Source: Rathayibacter oskolensis
GTDB taxonomy: Bacteria; Actinomycetota; Actinomycetes; Actinomycetales; Microbacteriaceae
NCBI RefSeq assembly: GCF_900177245.1
Contig: NZ_FXBM01000002.1
Coordinates: 124,001-188,000 of the forward strand
Direction: 5' to 3'
DNA length: 64,000 bases
Position numbers and translations under genes: made by a program. The first letter of the stretch is position 1, and each line of letters starts with the position of its first letter. Shown one piece after another: positions 26,309 to 35,141 of the stretch. The notes beneath the pieces were generated by a model. The model was not told the DNA's origin. It made no database searches and saw only the letters and a program-made list of their open reading frames with translations.

Positions 26309-27451
26309 ATGCCAGCACTCTCCTCCGTCGGCATCGTCGGGGCCGGTTTCGCCGGTCTCGCCGCTGCGATCCTGCTGCGCGAGGGAGGGGTCGACGTCGA
26401 CCTCCTCGACTCGCGCGACGGCCTCTCCGACATCGGGTCGGGCATCACGATCCAGGGCAACGCCTGCCGCACCCTCGCCCGGTTGGGAGTCTGGGACGAG
26501 GTGCTTGAGCGGTCGTACCCCGCCGACGTGCTCGGGCTGCGCGCCCCCGATCCGCAGGCGACGGTGGTCGCCCTCATCCCCGACGCGAAGACGGGCGGCC
26601 CCGACTTCCCCGCGACGATCGGGATGTACCGCCCCGAGCTCGCCCGGATCCTGCTCGCCCGCGCCGAGGAGCTCGGCACGACCGTGCGCTGGTCGACCCT
26701 CGTCGACGGCCTCGAGGACGACGGCGACGGGGTCACCCTGCACTCGACGTCGAACGGCGAGCGCCTCACCGACCGCTACGACCTGGTGATCGGGGCCGAC
26801 GGCCTGCACTCGGCCGTGCGCTCGATGATCGGCATCGAGACGACTCCCGAGCGCAACGGGATGGGCATCTGGCGGGCCTTCGTGCCCCGGCCCGACGAGG
26901 TCACCCACACCGACCTCGTCTACGGCGGCCCCTGCTACATCGCGGGCTACTGCCCGACGAGCGAGGACCGCATGTACGCCTACCTCGTCGAGGACGCGCA
27001 GGACCGCACCCTGCTCTCGCCCGAGGAGCAGGTGGCCACCATGAAGCAGCTCGCCCAGGCCTATCACGGGCCGTGGGACGAGGTGCGCGAGAGCATCGAC
27101 GACACCTCCCGGGTCAACTACACCTGGTTCACCAGCCACCTCATCGACGGGCCGTGGAACCGCGGCCGCGTCGTCGTGATCGGCGACGCCGCCCACAGCT
27201 GCCCGCCCACCGTCGCCCAGGGCGCGGCCATGGCGCTCGAGGACGCCCTGGTGCTCTCGGAGCTGCTGCTCGCCGCCGACGCGGTCGACGACTCCGTCTT
27301 CGCCGCCTTCACCGAGCGCCGTCTCGGCCGCGCGCGCGAGGTGGTCGGGGCCTCGGTGCAGTTGTGCGACTGGCTCTTCGCGCACGACCGCACCGCGGAC
27401 GTCCCCGGGCTGATGCGCCGGGTCGCCGCGGTCGTGGGGCAGCCGGCATGA
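26309..27451 (+). CDS. Class A FAD-dependent aromatic monooxygenase
   Basis: 380 aa, salicylate-hydroxylase-like. The FAD motif GAGFAG is at residues 11-16, the DG motif in VIGADGLHSAVR and the GD motif in VVVIGDAAHSCPP. A TAAGGAGC ribosome site precedes the ATG. It probably hydroxylates, or hydroxylates and decarboxylates, the aromatic acid to make the catechol substrate of the neighbouring extradiol dioxygenase. Confidence 0.9.
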   Translation: MPALSSVGIVGAGFAGLAAAILLREGGVDVDLLDSRDGLSDIGSGITIQGNACRTLARLGVWDEVLERSYPADVLGLRAPDPQATVVALIPDAKTGGPDFPATIGMYRPELARILLARAEELGTTVRWSTLVDGLEDDGDGVTLHSTSNGERLTDRYDLVIGADGLHSAVRSMIGIETTPERNGMGIWRAFVPRPDEVTHTDLVYGGPCYIAGYCPTSEDRMYAYLVEDAQDRTLLSPEEQVATMKQLAQAYHGPWDEVRESIDDTSRVNYTWFTSHLIDGPWNRGRVVVIGDAAHSCPPTVAQGAAMALEDALVLSELLLAADAVDDSVFAAFTERRLGRAREVVGASVQLCDWLFAHDRTADVPGLMRRVAAVVGQPA

Positions 27452-28455
27452 GTGTCGTCGATGTGCACGCCCACGTGCTCCTGCCCGGCCTGCAGGCGGC
27501 GGTCGCCGAGCGCGACCCAGCGGGCGCAGCGGCGGCGCAGGCTCTCGACGCCCTGCGTCAGGGTCCGGAGTCGCTGCGCGTCTCGGGAGGCATGATCCGC
27601 GAGCGGTTCGAGCGCCTCACCGTGCTCGAGCGGCGCCTCGCCGACATGGACGCGGGCGGCATCGATGTGCAGATCGTGTCGCCGTCGCCCTCGCACTACT
27701 ACCCGTGGGCCGACGCGGCGCTCGCCGAGTGGTCGGCGCGGGAGGCGAACCGCCTGGTGGCCGAGCTGGTCGGCCGGGCGCCCTCGCGCCTGCGCGGCTT
27801 GGGCCTCATCGCGGCGCAGCACCCGGAGCTCTGCGTCGAGCTGCTCGACGACGCCCTCGCGCAGGGGCTGGCGGGAGTCGAGATCTCGTCGACCGCGAAC
27901 GGCGTCGAGCTCTCGGACCGCCGCCTCGACCCCTTCTGGGCCCGCGCCGAGGAGTCGCGCGCCGTGCTGTTCCTGCACCCCTTCGGCTGCACGCTCGACG
28001 AGCGGATCGACACCCACTACCTCTCGAACATCGTCGGCCAGCCCACCGAGAACGCGATCGCGCTCTCGCACCTGATCTTCGGGGGCGTCCTCGACCGCTT
28101 CCCCGGGCTGCGAGTCGTCGCCGCGCACGGCGGCGGCTACCTGCCGACCTCGATCGGCCGCAGCGATCACGGCTGGCGGGTGCGTCCGGAGGCGCGCTCG
28201 TGCGAGAACCCGCCATCGAGCTACCTGCGCCGCCTGTACTTCGACTCGCTGACCCACTCGCCCGCCGAGCTGCGCGCGCTGGTCGCCGTCGCCGGCTCCG
28301 GTCGGGTGCTGCTCGGCTCCGACTACCCGTTCGACATGGGCGTCGACGACCCGGTGGGCGCGGCCCGCGAGGCGGGCCTGCGCCCCGACACGCTCGACGC
28401 GCTGCTCGGCGGCAACGCCTCCGCGCTCTTCGCGCTCGAGGCGGTCGCGCGGTGA
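27448..28455 (+). CDS. ACMSD-like amidohydrolase (decarboxylase or hydrolase)
   Basis: 335 aa TIM-barrel amidohydrolase of the amidohydrolase-2 family. Metal ligands: H7 and H9 (DVHAHV), H177 (FLHPFG), H227 (AAHGGG) and D292 (LLGSDYPFD). Relatives are non-oxidative decarboxylases such as 2-amino-3-carboxymuconate semialdehyde decarboxylase and gamma-resorcylate decarboxylase. Together with the monooxygenase and dioxygenase this suggests a carboxylated aromatic or semialdehyde substrate. ATGA overlap with the previous gene. Confidence 0.88.
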   Translation: MSVVDVHAHVLLPGLQAAVAERDPAGAAAAQALDALRQGPESLRVSGGMIRERFERLTVLERRLADMDAGGIDVQIVSPSPSHYYPWADAALAEWSAREANRLVAELVGRAPSRLRGLGLIAAQHPELCVELLDDALAQGLAGVEISSTANGVELSDRRLDPFWARAEESRAVLFLHPFGCTLDERIDTHYLSNIVGQPTENAIALSHLIFGGVLDRFPGLRVVAAHGGGYLPTSIGRSDHGWRVRPEARSCENPPSSYLRRLYFDSLTHSPAELRALVAVAGSGRVLLGSDYPFDMGVDDPVGAAREAGLRPDTLDALLGGNASALFALEAVAR

Positions 28456-29435
28456 GGCTCGCTCGCTGGAGCCTGGCGGACGGCTCGGCCGGCGAGGGGC
28501 TCGTCGTCGACGATCACGTCGTCTCCTTCGTCGACGGCCTGACGGTGCTCGACGTCGTCCGCGGAGGTCTGGCGGAGGCGCTGCGCCGCGGCGACTCGCT
28601 CGTCGCGGGCCCGCGGTCGGCACTCGATTCGGTGCGGCTGCGCACCCCGCTCGATCCGCCGAGCATCCGCGACTTCGTCGCCTTCGAGGAGCACGTCGAG
28701 GGAGTCGTCCGCAGCGTCGACTCGTCGGAGGGCGTCGTGCCCGAGTGGTACGAGGCGCCGACCTTCTACTTCACCAACCCGCACACGCTGCTGGCAACGG
28801 GTGAGGAGCTCGTGCCGCCCGCCTCCGAGCGCCTCGACTTCGAGCTCGAGGTCGCGGCCGTCATCGGAGGCACGGGGCCGTCGCGCTCGCTCGACGCCTC
28901 GGCTGCCCACGAGCGGATCTTCGGCTACGCCGTCTTCAACGACTGGTCGGCGCGCGACGTGCAGGCCCGCGAGATGAAGGTGCGGCTCGGGCCGTGCAAG
29001 GGGAAGGACTTCGGCAGCACGCTCGGGCCGTGGCTCACCACGGCCGACGAGGTCGCGGACCGCCACGATCCGGAGGGGTTCCTCGACCTGGCCATGACCG
29101 TCACGGTCAACGGCGTCGAGATCGGCCGCGACACGCTCGCCGACATGGGCTGGCCGTTCGCCGAGCTGGTGGCGTATGCCTCGCGCGACTCGCGCCTCGT
29201 CGCGGGCGACGTGCTCGGATCGGGCACCGCGGGCACCGGGTGTCTGGCGGAGCTGTGGGGGCGCGCGGGATCGCTGACGCCTCCGCCGCTGACTCTCGGC
29301 GATGAGGTGACCATGACGGTCGAGCGGCTGGGCGCGATCACGACCGTGGTCGGAGCGCCGCAGCCGGTGCCGCTCGTGCCGCGCGCGCGGCGGCGCCCGG
29401 GGTCGCCGGCGGCGCAGGCCCGCACCGCGCACTGA
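28452..29435 (+). CDS. Fumarylacetoacetate-hydrolase-family protein 2
   Basis: 327 aa. Metal ligands E131 and E133 (DFELEVAAVIG) and D164 (FNDWSARD), followed by GPCKGKDFGSTLGPWL, the block of true fumarylacetoacetate/acylpyruvate hydrolases that protein 1 lacks. GTG start overlapping the previous stop (GTGA). The two FAH proteins therefore probably catalyse different steps, this one a C-C hydrolysis. Confidence 0.87.
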   Translation: MRLARWSLADGSAGEGLVVDDHVVSFVDGLTVLDVVRGGLAEALRRGDSLVAGPRSALDSVRLRTPLDPPSIRDFVAFEEHVEGVVRSVDSSEGVVPEWYEAPTFYFTNPHTLLATGEELVPPASERLDFELEVAAVIGGTGPSRSLDASAAHERIFGYAVFNDWSARDVQAREMKVRLGPCKGKDFGSTLGPWLTTADEVADRHDPEGFLDLAMTVTVNGVEIGRDTLADMGWPFAELVAYASRDSRLVAGDVLGSGTAGTGCLAELWGRAGSLTPPPLTLGDEVTMTVERLGAITTVVGAPQPVPLVPRARRRPGSPAAQARTAH

Positions 29436-29473
29436 GCGCGCGGTGGAGACGTGTCCGCGACGGCTGCCGCGGA

Positions 29474-30137
29474 TCAGCCCGCGTTCGGCAGCAGCACCTC
29501 GACCCGACCCTCGGTGACGCGTGTCTCGAACCACGGCTGCGGCGACGTCGCGGGCCCACGCAGCACCTCGCCGGTCTCGAGCGAGTAGGCGCTCGCGTGC
29601 CAGGGGCACGTGATGCATGCCTCGTCGTCGCCGGCGTCGCTGAGCTCGCCCTCGTCGAGCGGGCCCACGAGCCTGTTCTGCGGCAGGTCGTCGAGAGCGC
29701 CGAGGGGCTGCCAGCCCTCCGGGAAGCGGTGCGGAACGTCCTCGGCGCTGGATGTACGACGCCGCGGAGAGACCCGTCGCGACCACGTTGGCCGCCGCGT
29801 GGACGAGCCCGACGCGCATCTGCTGCTCGTGCAGCTCCGACCAGTCGGTGTGTCCGGCGGCCGCGGTCGGCAGGACACTGCCCACTCCCACGCCGACGAG
29901 GGTGCGTGCCGCACGGTCGTTGCCGGGCAGCAGGTCGAGCACGGCCGCCGACACCCAGGCGCCGGTCGGCACGAGGACGAGCAGCGGATGCACGGGGTGG
30001 CCGACCGGCACGCCGTGCAGAAGGTCCCGCACGGGCTGCGGCCGGATGACCGAGTTCACGACCGTCTTCACCCGGCCGACGAGCGGATCGAGGGCGGCGA
30101 CGTTCTCGAGGCGGCTGACGAGTCCGACGAGCTTCAC
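29474..30137 (-). pseudogene. Broken DUF2231-Rieske membrane protein gene
   Basis: The first part reads as a DUF2231 membrane domain (VGHPVHPLLVLVPTGAWVSA up to SAASYIQRR). Near 29745 the frame shifts to AEDVPHRFPEGWQPLGALDDLPQNR, then LVGPLDEGELSD and the second Rieske motif CPWH. Compared with the usual fused architecture, the second half of DUF2231 is missing, and so is the segment that should carry the first [2Fe-2S] motif (CxH). At least two deletions are needed, one out of frame. The product cannot be a working Rieske protein. Confidence 0.65.
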
Positions 30138-30282
30138 TCGCGCATTTCTCAGCGCACCGCGTGGCGGCCGCGGCGACAAGGGGATTGCGGGTGCGGGCTC
30201 GGACTCGTCTGCCGCGCGGACGAGGCAGGTGCACCCGGGAATGGCCGGGGGTGCACCTGCGCTCGCCTCGCCAGGTGGCGCG

Positions 30283-31119
30283 CTACTCCTGGATGAAGGC
30301 CAGCAGGTCGGGGTTGATGACGTCGGCGTGGACCGTCAGCATGCCGTGGGGGTAGCCCTCGTAGATCTTGAGCGTCGAGTTCTGCAGCAGCTCGTGCTGC
30401 TTCAGCGCGGCGTCCTCGTAGGGCACGACCTGGTCGTCGTCGCCCTGGGTGACGAGGACCGGGACGGTGATGGCCTCGAGGTCCTCGGTCTGGTCGGTCT
30501 CGGAGAACGCGGTGATGCCCTCGTAGTGCGCGAGCGCTCCGCCGGTCATGCCCTGACGCCACCAGTTGTCGATCACGGGCTGGGAGACGGTCGCGCCGGG
30601 GCGGTTGAAGCCGTAGAAGGGGCCGGACGCGACGGCCTGGAAGAACTCGGCGCGGTTGGCGGCGAGCGCCTCGCGGAAGCCGTCGAAGACGGAGATCGGC
30701 GTGCCCTCGGGGTTCGACTCGGTCTGCACCATCAGCGGGGGCACGGACGACACGAGGATCGCCTTGGCCACGCGGCCCTGCGGCTCGCCGTACCGGGCGA
30801 CGTAGCGGGCGACCTGACCGCCTCCGGTGGAGTGGCCGATGTGGACGGCGTTCTGCAGGTCGAGGTGCTCGACCACGGCGTTGACGTCGCTCGCGTAGTG
30901 GTCCATGTCGTGGCCGGTGCCGACCTGGGCCGACCTGCCGTGGCCGCGGCGGTCGCTGGCGATGACGCGGTAGCCGTGGGCGTGGAAGAACAGCATCTGC
31001 GCGTCCCAGTCGTCCGACGACAGCGGCCAGCCGTGGTGGAACACGATGGGCTGGGCGTCGGTGCTGCCCCAGTCCTTGTAGTAGATGTCGACGCCATCGT
31101 CAGTGGTGATGAACGGCAT
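30283..31119 (-). CDS. Alpha/beta hydrolase, chloroperoxidase/perhydrolase type
   Basis: 278 aa. The nucleophile elbow GHSTGGG carries S97; the oxyanion segment is HHGWPLSSDDW, with the acid in TQGDDDQVVP and the histidine in GYPHGML. These are hallmarks of cofactor-free haloperoxidases/arylesterases of the Streptomyces type. CGGAGG lies upstream of the ATG. It may hydrolyse aromatic esters or give stress protection. Not clearly tied to the neighbouring genes. Confidence 0.9.
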   Translation of the reverse strand: MPFITTDDGVDIYYKDWGSTDAQPIVFHHGWPLSSDDWDAQMLFFHAHGYRVIASDRRGHGRSAQVGTGHDMDHYASDVNAVVEHLDLQNAVHIGHSTGGGQVARYVARYGEPQGRVAKAILVSSVPPLMVQTESNPEGTPISVFDGFREALAANRAEFFQAVASGPFYGFNRPGATVSQPVIDNWWRQGMTGGALAHYEGITAFSETDQTEDLEAITVPVLVTQGDDDQVVPYEDAALKQHELLQNSTLKIYEGYPHGMLTVHADVINPDLLAFIQE

Positions 31120-31351
31120 GATCCAACCTCCGTGCTCAGGGTGAAGTCTCTCCGCGGGAGGGGAGAGCAGCTCCACGATAGAGGCGGGGGAGCGCTCTCT
31201 GGGCGGCGGATCCCGACGTTCCGACTTCTGTCCGGACCCGTTCAGATGCCATACGGATTCGTGTCTGAACGGCCGTTCCGTCGCGCGGCCAGGACGCAGG
31301 ACGGCGGAGGTCGCCGGCTCCTGGGAAAGCGGATCACGCTGCGCACGGCAT

Positions 31352-31393
31352 CGATAAGGTTATCGGTTGGGTGTCACACTGATAACATTACCG
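31352..31393. promoter_or_regulatory. Two tandem GATAA-N2-TTAYCG palindromic sites
   Basis: CGATAAGGTTATCG (31352-31365) and TGATAACATTACCG (31380-31393) lie 28 bp apart and end just before the ATPase start. They look like paired operators for an unknown repressor. Confidence 0.45.
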
Positions 31394-31395
31394 AC

Positions 31396-32618
31396 GTGCG
31401 TGACGCTCTCGACAATCCGTTCAGTCCCGGTTCCGACGCCGTCCCCGAGATCTGGGCGGGGCGGACGCAGCAGCTGAGCGACTGGCGGGACATCCTCCGC
31501 CCCCGCCTCCTCCGCGGTCTGCCCGAGCGGGGCCGCACGATCCTCGGCGAGCCGGGCCTCGGCAAGTCGTCCCTGGTGCGCCGGATCGCGCAGGACGCCG
31601 CGGCCGGTGGCGACTGGGTGACTCCGCAGCTGCGCATCCCGTCGGGGTCGGACCCCGTGAAGCTCGTGGCGGCCGCGCTGCTGGCCCTCGCCGACACCGC
31701 GGGTCTCGCGACAGCGCGGGAGAAGCGGATCGCAGGCCTCCTGGAGCGTGTGCAGTCGGTCGCCGCGTCCGGGATCTCGCTCACCGTCCGCGGTCAGGAG
31801 GGACCGGAGCCGCACGTCGCGCTGACCGAGCTTCTCGTCGAGCTGGGCCGGGCAGCGATCGCGCGCGGTGTCGTCGTGCTCGTGCACCTCGACGAGGTGC
31901 AGAACATCGCCGACGAGAGCGCCCTCTCGCAGCTCCTGATCGCGCTCGGCGACGCCATCACTCACGAAGAGATCGTCACCCTGCCCGGAGGCGCCCGGTC
32001 AGCCGGTTCCTGCCACTCGCGGTCTACCTGACCGGGCTCCCCGATTTCGAGGACCGCGCCGGCGGGCAGAAGGGCGCGACCTTCGCACGCCGCTTCAAGA
32101 CGACGGTGCTGACGGCGATCGACGACGACGACATCGTCGCGGCGCTGCAGGACTTCGTCCTGCCCGGGTGGGAGGTGCCGGACGGCGAGGGCCGGATCCG
32201 CATGGAGGCCGACGCGGTCGCGGCGATCGTCGACCTCTGCCGCGGCGAGCCGTTCCTGTTCCAGCTCGCCGGCGAGAGCGCCTGGTACGCGGGCACCGAC
32301 GCGACCATCACCCGACGCGAGGTGCTCGCGGGGTGGCGCGGCGCTCAGCGGGAGGCGGCGGCGCACGTCGAGCGGATCCTCGGCCGGCTGCCTCCGCGCG
32401 AGCGCACCTTCCTCGAGGCGATGGCCGAGCTGCCCGCGCGGGACCGGACGCTCACCCGGATCGCCCGCTCGCTCGGCCTGTCGAAGGCGACCGAGGTCGG
32501 CACGACGGCTCAGCGCCTCGACACGGTGCGGGGGATCATCGACCGCGGGAAGCTGTACGGGTTCAGGCACCGGGCGATCGAGGCGTACGTGACGAGTGAA
32601 TGGCCGCGGGTGGAGTGA
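31396..32618 (+). pseudogene. P-loop ATPase with winged-helix-like C-terminus, split by a frameshift
   Basis: Part 1 runs from GTG 31396 through the Walker A motif GEPGLGKSS and a Walker-B-like VVLVHLDEVQN, and its frame stops at 32031. Part 2 continues in another frame from about 31995 (RFLPLAVYLTGLPDFEDRA) to 32618, with an R-rich arginine-finger region and an ERTFLEAMAEL helix region. Restoring one base near 31985-32000 would give a single ORF of about 407 aa. It resembles actinobacterial AAA-like ATP-binding proteins of unknown role. Either a true mutation or a base-call error. Confidence 0.7.
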
Positions 32619-32738
32619 GGGCAACCCCCTCCTCGACGGACGAGGACGTCAGAGATCGGATCCCCTGGGCCTGGAGTCGTTCTCCGTGCTCGGCCATCGT
32701 GGTTCATCCGGTCGCCGCCGAGGCGCGACCAGGAGGAG

Positions 32739-34115
32739 TCATCGAGGGTCCTGGGCCGAGAGCAGGGCGTTCAGTTCAGCCTCGACCGCGGTGATCTCCT
32801 TCGTGCTCTCCGCCATCTCGAACGACAGTATCGATGGCACAAGGAGAACTGTCGCTCTGCCCGGAGCTCTTCTCAGCAGACGAGCTCCTGCCAGGAGTAG
32901 AGGCGGCATCACTACCGGCGGTAGGGCGACGATCAGTGCCATCACCGATTCTTCCCCCAGCGGGGGTGAAGTGAATCCGGAGGTGAGAACCGAGGCGATC
33001 CACGCTAGTGCCAGTGCCGTATAGAGCAAGCCGGCGAGCCGTGTCCGGCGCTTCCAGTCTCGAACCCGGAAATACTCGAAGACGATGCATGGAACGAAGA
33101 AGATGTAGTACGCGAAGGTGTACAGAGACGCGATCAAGACGAAAGTGGCGACGATGAGGAGCCCGGCGCCCACAGTGATGTCTTCCCACCGGCTCGAGGC
33201 GGTTCCGAGAATCACGACGACCACGACGCCCGCGGTTCCGGCGCCCGCCGCGGCCAGAACCCCCGAGGTCTTCACGAGCAGCAGTGCGCTCAAGGGAGGC
33301 ACGGGCTTCGCCCTGTAGGGCGTGAAGCCGTAATCCTCGAGTGCTTCCTCCAGCGATCTCTTCTGAGCGCTGAGATCGAGGCTCAGTTGCTCTTTCCTGA
33401 AAGTCAGTTCTGTCACCCCGCGGGGCTCGCTGATCGCTCGTCCAGCCATGATCGTGACACACGCGATGAGCAGCAGCAGCAGCGCCGTTCCGGGCGCCTG
33501 CTGAATCCGCGTGGCGGCAAGGGAGAGGGATGTCGCTCCGGCCAGGACCGCGATGCTCTGGGCATCGCGTGCGACGAAGAATGCCCGCGCGGATCGAGAC
33601 CATGAGGACCGGTCTCCGATCTGCAATGCGGCCAGGGCGACATTGATGGTCGCGACCAGAACCAGCAGGGCAGTCGCGACCACCACTGCGTCCGCGTCGG
33701 AGACTCCGAGGCTCAGATCCCCCTGTATCCGCAGGTCGGTCGCCTGCCCATCGGCAAGAGTGGACAGGACTGTGAACAAGCGCACGAAGAACTCGAAATT
33801 GACGATCAGTTCTGCCAAGGAGAAGAGGACGGCGGCCAGCTGGAGGGTCCTCCGAACGCTCTGGGCCAGAGACGCCCTTCGCGCCTCCTGCTCGGATCGG
33901 AGTGCTCCGAAGCCGATGGCCTCAGGCGGTGACTCGGCACCATCCATCGACTCGTCCGATCGGGGTTCGGACGGAGTGGGGAGAACCGAGGTCGACGCGC
34001 GGAGGTCGTCCCCTCGCCTGCGTTGCACCCATCGGTGAAAGGGCCGCAGTATCGACACCTCTTCGCGGCCCCGGCGGGAGTCGAACTGCTCACGAGCGCT
34101 GCGCTTGGCCCTCAT
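32739..34115 (-). CDS. Multi-helix membrane protein of unknown function, lower GC
   Basis: 458 aa from the ATG at 34115, which overlaps the LysR stop (ATGA), or 402 aa from the ATG at 33947. About eight hydrophobic segments, with a charged cytosolic block around SLDLSAQKRSLEEALEDYGF between the fourth and fifth. I recognise no family. Its base composition is visibly lower in GC than both flanks, and its codon use is more mixed. This fits recent acquisition. The first 55 residues are basic and low-complexity, so the shorter start is plausible. Confidence 0.65.
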   Translation of the reverse strand: MRAKRSAREQFDSRRGREEVSILRPFHRWVQRRRGDDLRASTSVLPTPSEPRSDESMDGAESPPEAIGFGALRSEQEARRASLAQSVRRTLQLAAVLFSLAELIVNFEFFVRLFTVLSTLADGQATDLRIQGDLSLGVSDADAVVVATALLVLVATINVALAALQIGDRSSWSRSARAFFVARDAQSIAVLAGATSLSLAATRIQQAPGTALLLLLIACVTIMAGRAISEPRGVTELTFRKEQLSLDLSAQKRSLEEALEDYGFTPYRAKPVPPLSALLLVKTSGVLAAAGAGTAGVVVVVILGTASSRWEDITVGAGLLIVATFVLIASLYTFAYYIFFVPCIVFEYFRVRDWKRRTRLAGLLYTALALAWIASVLTSGFTSPPLGEESVMALIVALPPVVMPPLLLAGARLLRRAPGRATVLLVPSILSFEMAESTKEITAVEAELNALLSAQDPR

Positions 34116-35038
34116 TCCCCGTCGATCACCCGCCCGTGCTTCCGGAACTGCTGCCGCATCCACTGGTGCCCCGGGTCGTCGTTGTGCATCGGGTGCCACC
34201 ACAGGGCGCCCGAGAGACGCAGCGCGTCGAACGGCAGCGGCAGCACGCGGAGGTCGCCGCCGGCGAGCATGCGGTCGGCGAGCCGCTTCTGCACGATGCC
34301 GATCCGGTCGGTCCCGACGATGAAGTAGGGCAGGGCGAGGAATCCCTCGACGACCACGTCGACCCGTGGCTCGATGCCGATCGTCTCGAGCTGGCGCGAG
34401 GCGGCGGTGAAGGCGCTGCGGGTCTTGTAGGTGAAGACCCACGGGAGGCGGTGCAGATCCTCCAGGGTCAGGGCCTCGCCGACGGACTCGTTGCCGGCCC
34501 AGACGACCGCGAGCCAGTCGTCCTCGTAGAGGTCCATCGAGGGGAGGTCGCTCGCGAAGCCGCGCGGCAGGAGCATGCCGTCGACGTTGCGGAGGGTGTT
34601 CATCGGGTCCTCGACGATGGCCGGGTTGTGCAGGTTGAAGCGGAAGCGCACGTGCGGGGCCGTCTCGCGGACGGCCAGTGAGACGCGACTGCCGACGATC
34701 GCGAACGAGTAGTCCGAGCCGTAGAGGCTGAACTCGCGCGGCGAGGTGGCGGGGTCGAACAGCGCGGCGGTCGAGAAGACCATGCGCGTCGCCTCCAGAG
34801 CCGAGCTGGTCTGATCGATGAGTCGGATCGCGAGCGGCGTCAGCCGATAGGTGTTGCCGTCGCGGGTGAGGATCTGGTCGTCGAAGTGGATCCGCAACCG
34901 GGCGAGGGAGGCGCTCACCGCCGGCTGGCTGAGGCCGAGGCTCTGCGCCGCCCGCGTCACACTGCGCTCGGCGAGCAGCGCATCGAGCACCACCAGCAGG
35001 TTCATGTCGGGCCGGGGGCTCATCCGCCCGGTGCTCAT
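34112..35038 (-). CDS. LysR-family transcriptional regulator (NodD-like)
   Basis: 308 aa. N-terminal helix-turn-helix around RSVTRAAQSLGLSQPAVSASLARLR; effector domain with the NodD/LinR-type pattern (RVDVVVEGFLALPYFIVGTDRIGIV). It lies about 100 bp downstream of the set 4 deglycosidase genes in the same orientation. NodD-type regulators often sense flavonoids or other aromatics, which fits the glycoside theme; the ligand is inferred only. Confidence 0.9.
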   Translation of the reverse strand: MSTGRMSPRPDMNLLVVLDALLAERSVTRAAQSLGLSQPAVSASLARLRIHFDDQILTRDGNTYRLTPLAIRLIDQTSSALEATRMVFSTAALFDPATSPREFSLYGSDYSFAIVGSRVSLAVRETAPHVRFRFNLHNPAIVEDPMNTLRNVDGMLLPRGFASDLPSMDLYEDDWLAVVWAGNESVGEALTLEDLHRLPWVFTYKTRSAFTAASRQLETIGIEPRVDVVVEGFLALPYFIVGTDRIGIVQKRLADRMLAGGDLRVLPLPFDALRLSGALWWHPMHNDDPGHQWMRQQFRKHGRVIDGE

Positions 35039-35141
35039 GCGGTCACGACCGTGCGCTCACGCTCACGCGGTGTCCATGATCGGGTGCTCATGGTTCCTCC
35101 TCGGGGCGCGTCGGTGCGCCTCCCCTCACGGTAGCGCGGCG

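Noticed and set aside
24316-29435. The two FAH-family genes as a recent tandem duplication
   Set aside because: Their active-site blocks and lengths of N-terminal regions differ; only the second has GPCKGKDFG.
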